Source: Linanthus parryae (lineage: Eukaryota; Streptophyta; Magnoliopsida; Ericales; Polemoniaceae). Taken from it: a stretch of DNA of 64,000 nucleotides. Below, one piece after another: positions 34,321 through 43,858 of this stretch. The stretch is taken from NCBI GenBank assembly GCA_023055425.1, contig JALGPY010000001.1:108977057-109041056 (forward strand), given 5' to 3'. Position 1 is the stretch's first letter. Each line of letters opens with the position of its first letter. The position numbers were made by a program, and so were the translations under genes. Under the pieces are notes generated by a model, which worked only from the letters and a program-made list of their open reading frames with translations, was not told the DNA's origin and ran no database searches.

Positions 34321-35047
34321 GCGCGTGAAGACACATAGCCGGATAGGCTTCAATGCGCAGGAACCAATGCACGCGTCGCTGCCACGCACCATTTCAAATA
34401 CACGCAAAATCAGCCCCCGTGCGTGCCATTATGACCTAGAATCCCTAGAGTCATGCCGTCTGTTCTTTTAGGGTTTTAGGCGTGACGTCAGCTTTTCCTG
34501 TGATTGCGCGATTCGACGGTGACGGTTGCGATTCGACTACTGAAAGGACGCGACTCCTCATTGTGCTTGAATAAGTACTCTATGTCTTCCATTGTTACAA
34601 AGCATCACTTCTCTCTCTAAAGTGAATGATACCCGGAAGCCTTCAAGAGCAGATTCAAGTAATCAACCATCAGTTCTTCCTTGTCAATCGTCTTCTTCAA
34701 CTTGCTTCAGCAAAACAAGGTTGGCTTTGCTCAATTCCATTAATGTACTCAAATATTCTTTGAACTGTCTCGGATCTGTAAACCCATAGCTATTTGGAAT
34801 ATGTCATTCATTGAGAACTGCAAAAGATGCTCTTTTCTTAAACCCAGAACTGATCGAATCACCAGATTGTGACGAACTTGAATGTAGAACTTCTGAAATT
34901 CTTAGCAATATACACAAATTCCGAGCTTCTAAACCCAGAATTGACCCCGGAATTTTCATCTTCTCTTGACAAAACATAATTGCTTCCTGAAATTCAAGCT
35001 GAAAGTTTATATATTTCTCCCCCCTTTTTTTCTTGCTTTCCGCTGGA
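34321..35047 (+). other. Leader region of the antisense gene
   Basis: Non-coding sequence between the gypsy PPT and the antisense ORF. Short frames on either strand show no family features. A promoter for the antisense gene would be expected here or in the LTR; I see no clear TATA box at a fixed distance from the ATG. Confidence 0.4.
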
Positions 35048-36559
35048 ATGGCCAAGACAAAAGGATCTAAGCCCATTAAAGAGGCCGAAGAAATACCTGT
35101 TCTTCCCAAGACCTTGTGGAGAAAAGCCCCCTATTTGGGTGGAAAAGATTTCTATCATGCTAGGGTTAAGGTGAAGAATCTACCGATTCCTGCCCCCTCT
35201 GGAGAATTGCGGAGATTGACCCCGCCTACCAATGCAGCCATGCTAGAGTTAATCGACTCCAAGGATGTGGTTAGGTTAGGAGTTGAAAATGGGTTTTTCC
35301 CTCACACTGCAATTTCCACCCAGGCCTTTGTCCAAAAGCTGGACCTTATGGATGAGTGGATTGACCATGTATTGACCCATCATGCCATCGCATTGGACAA
35401 TGCTGGTATTTATTTCGAAGTTCGTGCTATGAAGGGTGCTGCCGTGAAGTTGGATCCGTCCATGCTTCTAAACCTTCTTTCTCGCTATTCACCTGCGACT
35501 CACACCTTCCACTTTGCTGAGTTCGAGGCTGCTCCCACTTTGGAAGATGTGCACATGTTGTATGACCTTTCTCCCATTGGTGAAGTGGATCCCCTGAGCC
35601 CTATGAGAATTGATCGAGAAGTTGCTCTATACGCGCAGATGGAGGAATGCTTGTCCCAGGTGAAGAAAATCTCTACTCGTTGGACATCTGCGAAAGTTCT
35701 TTCTGAATGGCAGCTTGTTGATACTTCTGCGAAGAACACCTGGGGAAAATGGGTGCAATACTTCTTTCGCGACTATGCGAATAGTAGTATCACCAAGCAA
35801 CTTCTGGACAAGAACCCAAATGCGAAAAATTATGTAAATGGGAAAGGATACCATCTGACTTTGTGTGGCTTCCTCTGTGCCTGGTTGTCAAGGTACCTTA
35901 TTGATGGTCACATTCATGATGGGGTTTTCTATCATGTCCTCCCTCTTGCTGTTAAGTTGGCCCTCGACCAAAGAGTCGCACTTGGGTCTCTGGTCTTGGG
36001 CACCTTATACCACAGATTGGACCAGTTGGTAGTTGCAATCAAGGACTCTCGCGGTCGTCTTGATGTGCTGACTTATGTCAACATCGCATTCCTTACCATG
36101 TGGGTTTGTGAGCGATGGCCCTCCTATGCTCCTGTTCCTTCTAGGACCAACAAATGGTGTGTCCCAGGCGCGGAGAATGAACTTTCCAGTGGGAGAGCTG
36201 CTCGATGGTTTAGAACCAATCCTCCCAAGTGCACCTGGAGCCTGATATGCGACGACCAAAACAAGTTTACAGCTAGGCCTTATGCCACGCGTATCGAGAA
36301 TGTGCGATGGTTCTCGAAGCTATATCCCGCCAAATCTCTTGCTTTTTCAGAAGAGCTCCTTCCCGAAGGTCATGAGCGCTATCATGAGCGCTATCGTGAA
36401 TTCTTCTGCTGGTGTTTAAGGGGTTCTCTCCCTGTTCTTGCTGAGTATGTTCCTCAACTTACTCCCAGGTATGAAAGGATCACAGTCGACGTTGATCCAA
36501 CTCGCGTTTCTCCCCAGTTCGGTTTTGATGCAGTGGCGCCTTCTTTTGGCCTAAATTAA
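35048..36559 (+). CDS. Antisense ORF in gypsy element: plant-mobile-domain-like protein
   Basis: An intact 503-codon frame from ATG 35,048 (MAKTKGSKPIKEAEE) to TAA 36,557-36,559, running opposite to gag-pol. Motifs of the plant mobile domain (PMD, related to MAIN/MAIL1 proteins) are visible: THTFHFAEFEAAPTLEDV around residues 155-175, where PMD proteins have a THTFH...E.T.TLEDV core, and a region of HLTLCGFLCAWLSRYL then PLAVKLALDQRVALGSLVLG around residues 275-330. No transposase or retroviral catalytic motif is present. Extra antisense ORFs 3' of pol are known from Tat-lineage elements, and PMD proteins occur both as host silencing factors and inside transposons. It probably continued into the coiled-coil segment downstream. 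Its role in the element is unknown. Confidence 0.78.
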   Translation: MAKTKGSKPIKEAEEIPVLPKTLWRKAPYLGGKDFYHARVKVKNLPIPAPSGELRRLTPPTNAAMLELIDSKDVVRLGVENGFFPHTAISTQAFVQKLDLMDEWIDHVLTHHAIALDNAGIYFEVRAMKGAAVKLDPSMLLNLLSRYSPATHTFHFAEFEAAPTLEDVHMLYDLSPIGEVDPLSPMRIDREVALYAQMEECLSQVKKISTRWTSAKVLSEWQLVDTSAKNTWGKWVQYFFRDYANSSITKQLLDKNPNAKNYVNGKGYHLTLCGFLCAWLSRYLIDGHIHDGVFYHVLPLAVKLALDQRVALGSLVLGTLYHRLDQLVVAIKDSRGRLDVLTYVNIAFLTMWVCERWPSYAPVPSRTNKWCVPGAENELSSGRAARWFRTNPPKCTWSLICDDQNKFTARPYATRIENVRWFSKLYPAKSLAFSEELLPEGHERYHERYREFFCWCLRGSLPVLAEYVPQLTPRYERITVDVDPTRVSPQFGFDAVAPSFGLN

Positions 36560-37547
36560 TCGTAAGAGGCTGCTACAAGCGCCCCTCGCAGCCGAGGAAG
36601 ATGCTGATGCTGCAGCTGAGGAAACGGAAACAGATGGTGCTGGAGATGAAGTTCATGAAAATGAACTGGTCATGGAAGACAACATCGCATGCAAATGTTG
36701 ATGTCCAAATGAGTGATCCCGAGCCACAAGATCCCCTCGCAGCCGAAGGAGTTCCTGGTCAAGCAGCAGCTACTACTGTTGTTGTTCCTTCAACAGAGGT
36801 AGAGCTTCTAGAGGTTCCCCCAGCATGGAGTTTTTGGAGCTCGCAAATTGGAGCTGCTGTCGCACCTGTTGCGGCCTATACTCTTCCCGCCAACTATGAT
36901 GGGCTCGAGCTCGCGGCTGACAGACGAGCAATGCAGCAAGGGCAGACTTCAGCTTTTCCAGGAATGCGCATTCCCTCTTTGCGTGAGATCCTTGAAGGGA
37001 CTGGTATGTTACCATTTTTCTTATTCTACAACCCTTTATTAAAAGCTTTCATGCTCTAAACTTGAATCAACTTTATCAAGAATGAAGCTAGCTGATGTGG
37101 ACTGGCTGGTTCAGATGCGCCTCTCATACCCCTGGTCATTCGCGAGATCTCTAGAGATAGAGCCGTATGATAGGAGGCTTTTCTTGACCGAAGCCATCTG
37201 GATTCTGGAGCAATTTTCTGTGGCTACTCCTGCGACCATTTCTCCTCATAGTGCACAGCTGCTTTTCAGCACATGCAAGGGGCTTCAATCTTAAGTTTAA
37301 GGCAAGCTAGGGTATCTTCTCAACAGGATCACCAAAATTCTCGCAGCTGTGAGTTTGAAGCGCGGCTACCACAACCTCGCATCTGAAAGGCGGAAGGTAG
37401 AGGAACAAAAGCAGAAGGCTGAAGAAGCTTTCAAACTCTTTCATGCGATGAATGCCAAGTATGATTAGCTGAAGCGAGAAGTGGACCAAGCAAGAGAGGT
37501 GTCACTCTCGTTTTCTCCAGAAGACCCTTTGATCAAGAATTTGTTTT
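36560..37547 (+). pseudogene. Broken C-terminal extension of the PMD-like gene
   Basis: After the TAA at 36,557, coding-like text continues in shifted frames: an acidic segment (EDADAAAEETETDG; VQMSDPEPQDPLAAEG), a Val/Pro-rich stretch to about 37,003, a 77-bp intron-like gap with GT at 37,004 and AG at 37,079-37,080, then LADVDWLVQMRLSYPWSFARS and a heptad-like charged helix (LASERRKVEEQKQKAEEAF) to about 37,547. Stops at 37,292, 37,298 and 37,466 interrupt it. The acidic linker and terminal coiled coil suggest that the ancestral protein was about 800 residues with an oligomerising tail. The joined reading across the gap is not in frame, so this part is decayed. Confidence 0.65.
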
Positions 37548-37920
37548 AGAAACAACAATATCTGTTTAAAACAAAATATTATTGTAATGCTAGTCTTTCT
37601 CCCCCTTTTTTTTTATCTGGAACTCCATGTCCCATTTTGCCCTTTTGGGGATTTGCACTACTATCTTGATGCGTATCAATTATGACATCACATAGTGACG
37701 TATCTGCCTTGATTTTTGCGCTAATGATTTATTAGATAAGCACGATTTCCTTGGGAAGCCCATACTTATAATGACCTTCCGTCATTAATTAGGGCGTGCC
37801 ACCGAATCGTCATAACTTTTAGTAGGTTAATTGAATTTTACCTCTTTTGAGGCGTAAGTAATTGATTCTTACCCGTTTTCCAAGCTTTGCTGACTCAGCC
37901 AGGGAACTGAAGAGTCCCCC
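37548..37920. other. AT-rich spacer in gypsy 3' region
   Basis: Non-coding sequence between the coiled-coil remnant and the TATA-like site. No repeats or frames of note. Confidence 0.4.
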
Positions 37921-37927
37921 TAAAGTC

Positions 37928-37935
37928 TATATAAA
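37928..37935 (+). promoter_or_regulatory. Putative TATA box, + strand
   Basis: TATATAAA followed by a C/T-rich start region (ccctgcctcttactgc) and, at 37,971, an ATG. Spacing and composition look like a plant core promoter driving rightward transcription, away from the PMD-like gene and opposite to gag-pol. No experimental support. Confidence 0.45.
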
Positions 37936-37970
37936 CCCTGCCTCTTACTGCTTGGGTTCTTCATCCCAAC

Positions 37971-38318
37971 ATGTGGCTTGCCATGAGTCCTTACGACTGC
38001 TGGCCTCAATGCTTGTCTTTTGTTGATTCATGGCAATTTCAAGTTGTGAAATCTGAGTTTGTGCCTTGTTCCATAGAAATAGGTCGCAAGATCTTCTTTA
38101 TAAATCTTACTGTTCTTCATGATTTCTTTGAAGAAGATATACACAATGCCTCATGCTTCTACGAAGATTCTTCTTCGTCTATTATGTTTGCAGGTCGTAT
38201 CTCCGGCTGCCTTCCAGCGAGGTGCAGTTCCATACTGACCTTTTTACCGACTCGTAATGAATGGAGTGTTTCTCCTCTAGCTTTCCTGGAGGAGAACTAT
38301 TTGCCTCCACGTTCTTGA
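37971..38318 (+). CDS. Small hypothetical ORF downstream of TATA-like site
   Basis: 115 codons starting at MWLAMSPYDC, 36 bp after the TATA-like box. I recognise no domain; the product is Cys/Ser/Phe-rich with no clear membrane helix or signal peptide. It lies in the variable 3' region of the gypsy element, where non-coding transcripts and repeats are common. It could be a chance frame; the promoter-like context is the only reason to list it. Confidence 0.3.
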   Translation: MWLAMSPYDCWPQCLSFVDSWQFQVVKSEFVPCSIEIGRKIFFINLTVLHDFFEEDIHNASCFYEDSSSSIMFAGRISGCLPARCSSILTFLPTRNEWSVSPLAFLEENYLPPRS

Positions 38319-38802
38319 ACAAGGTGTGACGAGCCATGGCGCTCGTCTCTTTGGACAATAAGCTTTCTGCCCCAGGAGTTGTTCTCCACTTGTTCTTCAC
38401 CGTCGCATCTGCCTGGACATGAAGTTCATCTGGCACATCTCTTGGGCAGAAGACCAGTCAAGAGCCTTGTTCAGATCTAGGACCTCGACGATAGCATCAC
38501 ATAGCTTTTGTTAGCATTTGTAGGCCGATCATTTCATAGTAAGAGTTTTCTTAGTATGAGCTTTTGCATGTAAGCTGCTATCTAGACAGATACATTGTAA
38601 GTCATTTTAACTGTTAATGAAATGCATTTTAGCATTTGTTGTTCTTGTTTGATGCAACAAATTGTAATATCGCATGTGTGGTTGCTATAAAACGAAACAA
38701 GTTATGTTTCTCTCGGGTTTTGTATTCGGATATTTGCCTGAATAATTCTTTATCTCAAGCTTGATAAATTTTGCATGCGCACAGGGCGTTGTTGCTATAG
38801 CT

Positions 38803-39135
38803 TGCTATCTAAGCAGATAGACTTACATATCAGTTAAGATCATATATCATGTCTGCTATCTAGGCAGATAGGCTTTAGATCACTTAAGATCGTTTTTGAA
38901 CATTGCTGCTATCTCGGCAGATAGGCTTTGGATCGCATAGGATCATACATTATGGCTGCTATCTAGGCAGATAGGCTTTTAGATCACTTAAGATCGTATT
39001 TAAACATTGCTGCTATCTCGGCAGATAGGCTTTGGATCGCATTGGATCGCATATTATGGCTGCTATCTCGGCGGATAGGCTTTGGATCGCATATGATCAT
39101 ACATTATGGCTGCTATCTTGGCGGATAGGCTTTTT
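38803..39135. repeat. Tandem repeat, ~50-54 bp period, 6-7 copies
   Basis: The word tgctatct starts at 38,803, 38,854, 38,907, 38,957, 39,011, 39,061 and 39,111, spacings 51, 53, 50, 54, 50, 50. In the first half, two unit types alternate (one with tttagatcacttaagatcg, one with tttggatcgcat), giving a ~104-bp dimer. Each unit carries an inverted repeat CTATCT-n-AGATAG or CTATCT-n-GGATAG able to form a small hairpin. It lies in the 3' region of the Tat element. Confidence 0.92.
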
Positions 39136-39220
39136 GTTGTAAATGAGCAGAGAAGTAAAAAAATCATAAGAGACGACTAAAATTCTTCTCATATAGGAGA
39201 ATTCTTTTATCAAAAGCACC

Positions 39221-39324
39221 CTCATATGGGAGAGGCAAGATTACAAGTCCCTCATATGGGAGAGGCAAGATTACAAGTTCCTCATATGGGAGGGGCAAGA
39301 TTACAAGTTCCTCATATGGGAGGA
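39221..39324. repeat. Tandem repeat, 30-bp period, 3.4 copies
   Basis: ctcatatgggag starts at 39,221, 39,251, 39,281 and 39,311, each followed by gcaagattacaagt-type text. A related word ctcatatagga occurs just before at 39,189. Copies are nearly identical, so this array is younger or more homogenised than the neighbouring 50-bp one. Confidence 0.93.
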
Positions 39325-39429
39325 AACAACGCATGAATTTGTCAGAGTACTAGACATACATTTCAATAGACATTTGAATCCAATGTATGTAAAGAGAGAG
39401 AGAAGCTAAGGATAATACTTTTAATCCAG

Positions 39430-40700
39430 CGCATATTGATCGGGCTTGGGGTTGTGGCAGTCCCATGAAGCCTCTGTATTGTGCAGTAACCACTGTCAAA
39501 GACTTATTTAACTTCGAATGGTCCTTCCCAGTTAGCTGCGAACTTTGGATGGGCTGCCTCCCGCATGCAATGATCTGAAGCGCGCAGAACCAAGTCCCCA
39601 ACCGCGAAATCTCGATATTGGACTGTTTTGTTGTATGCGCGAGCGATCCTCTCCTTGTACCTCTTGTTGGCCCGCTTAGCTTACTCTCGCTTTTCCTCCA
39701 ATAAGATCAAGTCGTGGTCCCGTTGATTGTCATATAATGCATGAAAGGCCATTCTCGCAGAATTGACTTTCACTTCCGCCGGTACAACGGCTTCAGCTCC
39801 ATAGTATAGAAGGAACGGGGAGACTCCTGTGGTAGTCCTCGGCGAAGTTCGATATGCCCATAATGCTATGTTCAAAGAATCAACCCATTTCTTGTGATCT
39901 TCTGCGACCATCTTGCTCATAATTCTTAGCAGTGTCTTGTTGGTTTCTTCTTCTTGACCATTCCCTTTCGGATAATAAGGAGTGGAACAGACCTGCCTTA
40001 TGTTGTACTCCGCTAGTTTTGCGGGCACTTGACGATTTACAAAGGGTGTGCCATTATGCGAAAGGACCGTATTGGGGATTCCAAACCTGTATATGATGTT
40101 TTCTTGAACGAAATTGACCACTGCGAGCGCATTAGCTGTCTTGAGCGGTATTGCCTCCACCCACTTAGTAAACAACTCAGTCGCAGTCAGGATGAACTGG
40201 TTCCCATGTGAGGCCGGTCGAATGGGGCCAACAAAATCTAGAGCCCAAGTGTGAAATGGCCATGGCGTCCCCAACGCATGTAGGTCTACGGCAGGGGCAT
40301 GTACGAGGTTGCCCTTAAATTGGCATTCCTGGCATCTCTTTACTTTGGTGCGGCAATCTGCCTCCATTGTGGGCCAAAAATAACCAACTGTGAGGAGCTG
40401 CCTGCATAGCTTCGCACCCCCCTGATGCTCTACTTGGTGGGATAGATCCATCACCTCTTGAGCTTCTTTGCTATCCAGGCATCGGAGTAGATTACCCTCA
40501 TGGCCCCTTCGCGAAAGTATGTTTTCCTGTACTACATATCGAGCCGCCTTTCTTTTCAGTTTCTCGGCTTCTTTCCTTTGCTCAGGCTCGATTCCTTCTG
40601 TGAGAAAATCGAAGAGTGGCTTCCTTCAGTCCGTGTCATCATCAACCAAAGTGATTGTTAGAGAATCCTTGATCAATGCGCAGCTTTCACAATTCCCTTG
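39430..40700 (-). pseudogene. Gypsy integrase domain, catalytic Asp lost
   Basis: On the - strand: zinc-binding region (HQGGAKLCRQLL, YFWPTMEADC, KRCQECQF), catalytic core (HTWALDFVGPI with the first Asp; VLSHNGTPFVN, where families have SDNGTPF, so the second Asp is His; EEETNKTLLRI supplying the Glu) and C-terminal region (GDLVLRASDHCMREAAHPKF) reached through a frameshift near 39,680. The longest unbroken piece is 39,681-40,454. A D-to-H change in the D-D-E triad should abolish strand transfer. It follows RNase H in the usual gypsy order. Confidence 0.92.
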
Positions 40701-40828
40701 AATTATCGCAGCAGCGTTGACATGTGCGGCCAATGAATCCCATATCTTTGGGCTTATCGATAGATCGACACCTCACCTTCTCCACACGTGTGCTGTTGAA
40801 TCTTTTCCAATAACACTTGCCCCTCCTC

Positions 40829-41990
40829 CTACGAGACGCATCGCATGAGTATTCCTCCTGGGCCTTTGTAGTAGAGGGCATTGTCATGTATGTTGTACCT
40901 CTTAGTGGATTCCCAATTCTCTTTGCTCGTTCCCTCATCAATTACACGCATTATCGGTTTTATCCAATCTTCGTCATCCATGAACTCATCCCCGTATGCG
41001 TCCTCTGTCAATGCCGGTGACATTCGGACTTCGATCGAGATTCTCGTAGGGCATTTGTCTGTACTCAATTTAGATCCCAGAGTAGCTAAAGCATCAGCAT
41101 GCCGATTATCTGTTCTAGGCGTGTGCTCATACCTAACATCGCAAAATTGTTGTACCATCTTCTGCACCAAAGTCCGGTAGGGTTAAAGATTTACCTCTTT
41201 CAATCCGTACTCACTTGAAGTCTGTTTGACGATTAACTTAGAATCCCCCATAACCGTCAAATTGCTTACTTCTGCGCCCTGGCTGCACGGAGGCCTGCGA
41301 TGAGAGCCTCATACTCCGCTTCATTGTTGGTTACTGGGAAATCAAGTTTCGTGGACATTTGGATGACCTCCCCGTCTGGTTTAGTCAAAACGATTCCAAT
41401 TCCTCCACCTTTCCTTGTTGACGATCCATCAAAATGAAGCGTCCAGTAAGGTAACTCGACTGCATAAATCTCGGGTCCTTCCAGTTCCCCCTCGATCATG
41501 GGCTCATAGCTATTATCTGGGAACTGTGCCAGAAGATCCGCCACTGCTTGCAATTTAATTGCTCGTGGTCGAACACACGTGATATCGTATTGTGAAATGG
41601 TCATATACCATTTTCCCAATCTTCCGCAGGGAGAGGTGTGAGCCAAGAGATACCGTATGGGGTCGCTCTTTGTAACCACCACAACCTTGTGCGAGGCAAA
41701 GTAGTGTTTTAACTTTTCTATTACGAAGAATAAGGAAAGGCAATCGCGTTCAATATCTGTGTACCTTGATTCAGCTGGTTGCACTATGCGAGAAATATAA
41801 TAAATCGGCCTTTCTTTCCCCTCATATTCTTGAGCCAAAAGCGCCCCTATAGACTTCTTTTTCGATGTCAGATACAACAATAGCGGCGATCCAAGCTGCG
41901 GTGCGATCATTACCCTTGGCGATGTCAGCAGGTCCTTTAGCCTCCCGAACGTGGCCTCATGTTCCTCTGTCCAATTATACACATCATTCT
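40829..41990 (-). pseudogene. Gypsy RNase H and second (archaeal-type) RNase H
   Basis: First RNase H from about 41,982: FGRLKDLLTSPRVM, GALLAQEYEGKERPIYYISR, DIERDCLSLFFVIEKLKHYF, YLLAHTSPCGRLGKW. After a linker comes a second RNase H: LHFDGSSTRKGGGIGIVL with the first catalytic Asp, TNNEAEYEALIAGLRAA with the Glu, and on the next frame RTDNRHADALATLGS with the last Asp (about 41,090). Two RNase H domains are a hallmark of the Tat lineage. Breaks: stop at 41,993-41,995 and frameshift or stop near 41,185-41,265. Confidence 0.9.
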
Positions 41991-41991
41991 T

Positions 41992-43091
41992 CTAAAGGAG
42001 ATTGCTGACGCAGAAGGTTATTTCTGCGATAGCTGGGATGAACCTCCGCAGGTAAGATAGTTTCCCCAAGAACGTCTTCAGAGTGCTTTGATTGTGTGGC
42101 GCTGTCATGCTTTTGATGGCCGATACCTTTGCAGGGTCAGGCTCGATGCCCTGGCAATGTATTACGCATCCCAAGAACTTCCCTGAAGTCACTCCGAATG
42201 CACATTTCATGGGGTTCATCTTCAGCTGGAAACTCCTGCATCTTTCGAATACCTTCCGCAGGTCCCCCAAATGGTCCGCTTCCTCTTTGGACTTGACGAC
42301 CAAGTCATCAACATAGAACTCCATTCCATTGCTCGCTGATAGGTCGCGCCTGCGTTCTTGAGCCCGAATGGCATAACCGTGTAATTTAAGACTCCCACCG
42401 GCGTGATGAACGCGGTTTTCCGTGCATCTTCAGGGTCCATTTTGATCTGGTTGTACCCACCGAAACCATCCATGAAGCTGAACATTCGATGACCCGCAGT
42501 AGAATCGATGAGCAGATCGATGTTGGGTAATAGAAAATCGTCCTTGGGGCAGAAGCGGTTGAGATCTCTGTAGTCTACACAAATGCGAAACTGCCCATTC
42601 TTCTTTACTACAGGCACAATTTTGGCCAACCAGGTGGGATGATGATTCGGCTCGATGAACCTGGCAGTCAACAGCTTGACAATTTCTTGCTTGATTTTTA
42701 CATTTATCTCCGGCCTGAAGCTTCTCGTACCTTGCTTCATTGGTTTAGATCCTGGGATAACATCTAACCTGTGCATAGTGATGCTCGTGTCCAAACCAGG
42801 CATTTCATCGTATTCCCAGGCAAACACATCCTTGTATTCAGTCAGCAGCTGCAGCAATCTTGCTTCTGCATCGCTTTTGAGGTCTGCACTCAAAAAGACG
42901 GGCCTCTTCTTTTCTTCGCCTGGGCTCAGAAACACTTCCTTCAGCTCTTGCTTATGGGGCCTCGGCTTATCCTCCATGCATTCAGGTGCTTCTTTCAGCT
43001 TTTCCTCTGAAACCTCTGATGTTTGTTTGACATGTTCGATTTGATTGATTTGCCCAGGGATATCCCCATGCTCGAATGGGGCTACCCCCAC
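41992..43091 (-). pseudogene. Gypsy reverse transcriptase
   Basis: Reads KKRPVFLSADL, VFAWEYDEMPGLD, WLAKIVPVVKKNGQFRICVD, YRDLNRFCPKDDFLLPNID, MFSFMDGFGGYNQIKM (motif A Asp), TAFITPVGVLNYTVMPFGLKNAG, then after a frameshift and small deletion FYVDDLVVKSK (catalytic YVDD, about 42,295-42,320), NPMKCAFGVTSGKFLGCVIH, and a thumb/connection part to 41,993. Motif order and spacing are those of Ty3/gypsy RT. The shift between the motifs at about 42,320 kills the frame. Confidence 0.93.
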
Positions 43092-43537
43092 GCACCTTCA
43101 TATGCGGTAGCATTTCTTTCCATTGGAGTAAAAAATTTATATCTCATTGCCTGCGAGATCATGTTTCATCACTCTTTTCAGAGTGTACACGTTCTTTCTT
43201 TGATAGGCGACCGACGGTGCCTCTTCGCGTGCGGATAACTTTTCCTTAGCATCCTCCCTTGTCACCATCACTCCCGCTGGCGATTGATCCTTGATGTCTT
43301 CCCATCGAGGCAGAGGAGTTGGGTTAAACGGCCCCGGCGTTTGCTCATCCGCCATTTCGTAAACCACACCGCTTCAGTGAGGTGCGCTTTGTCGAGATTG
43401 AAGGGATTTACCGAAGCTGGTATTTCTACCACTCTATCGTTCTAGACAGCCTTCATCACCTGGTGAGCTGTTGAGCGGACCGCATCGAAACGTGAATCCA
43501 AGCTCGCCCTATGATCATGTGATACGTAGTATTCGCA

Positions 43538-43858
43538 TCAATGACGTAGAATTTGGCTGAACATTTGATTTCCTATCTGGACGCCCAAACGAATCCATCC
43601 CATCGTCATCCTGGAATCACTCCCAAATCCCATCAGCGGGGAAGGACGTCTGACAATATTCTTCTCCGGGATTCCCGCCAATTTTAAAGTGTTGAGCGAG
43701 ACCACGTTGACGGCTGCTCCTCCATCAACAAATTCCCTCTTGAATTCGACATCATTAATCACCGTCGTTACGTACAAAGGCTTCTGGTGGCTCGAGTCTG
43801 TCTTCTTGTCACTTGCGGAGAAGGTCAACCTTTTCCGTAGAGCGAGATGCCCTAACAA
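43538..43858 (-). pseudogene. Gypsy aspartic protease
   Basis: A retropepsin-like block: FVDGGAAVNVVSLNTLKLAG, with DGG in place of D-S/T-G, and a flap-like region MGFGSDSRMTMGWIRLGVQIG. It lies between the gag zinc-knuckle region and RT. Another fragment between 43,137 and 43,367 belongs to the protease-RT linker. The upstream gag frame ends in a different phase, so one or more frameshifts separate them. Confidence 0.85.

Noticed and set aside
38803..39324. CRISPR-like regular repeats
   Set aside because: Period and content are those of tandem repeats with no unique spacers, in a plant retrotransposon 3' region.
42655..43044. + strand ORF opposite RT
   Set aside because: Shadow of the RT reading frame; Ser/Leu-rich with no motif.
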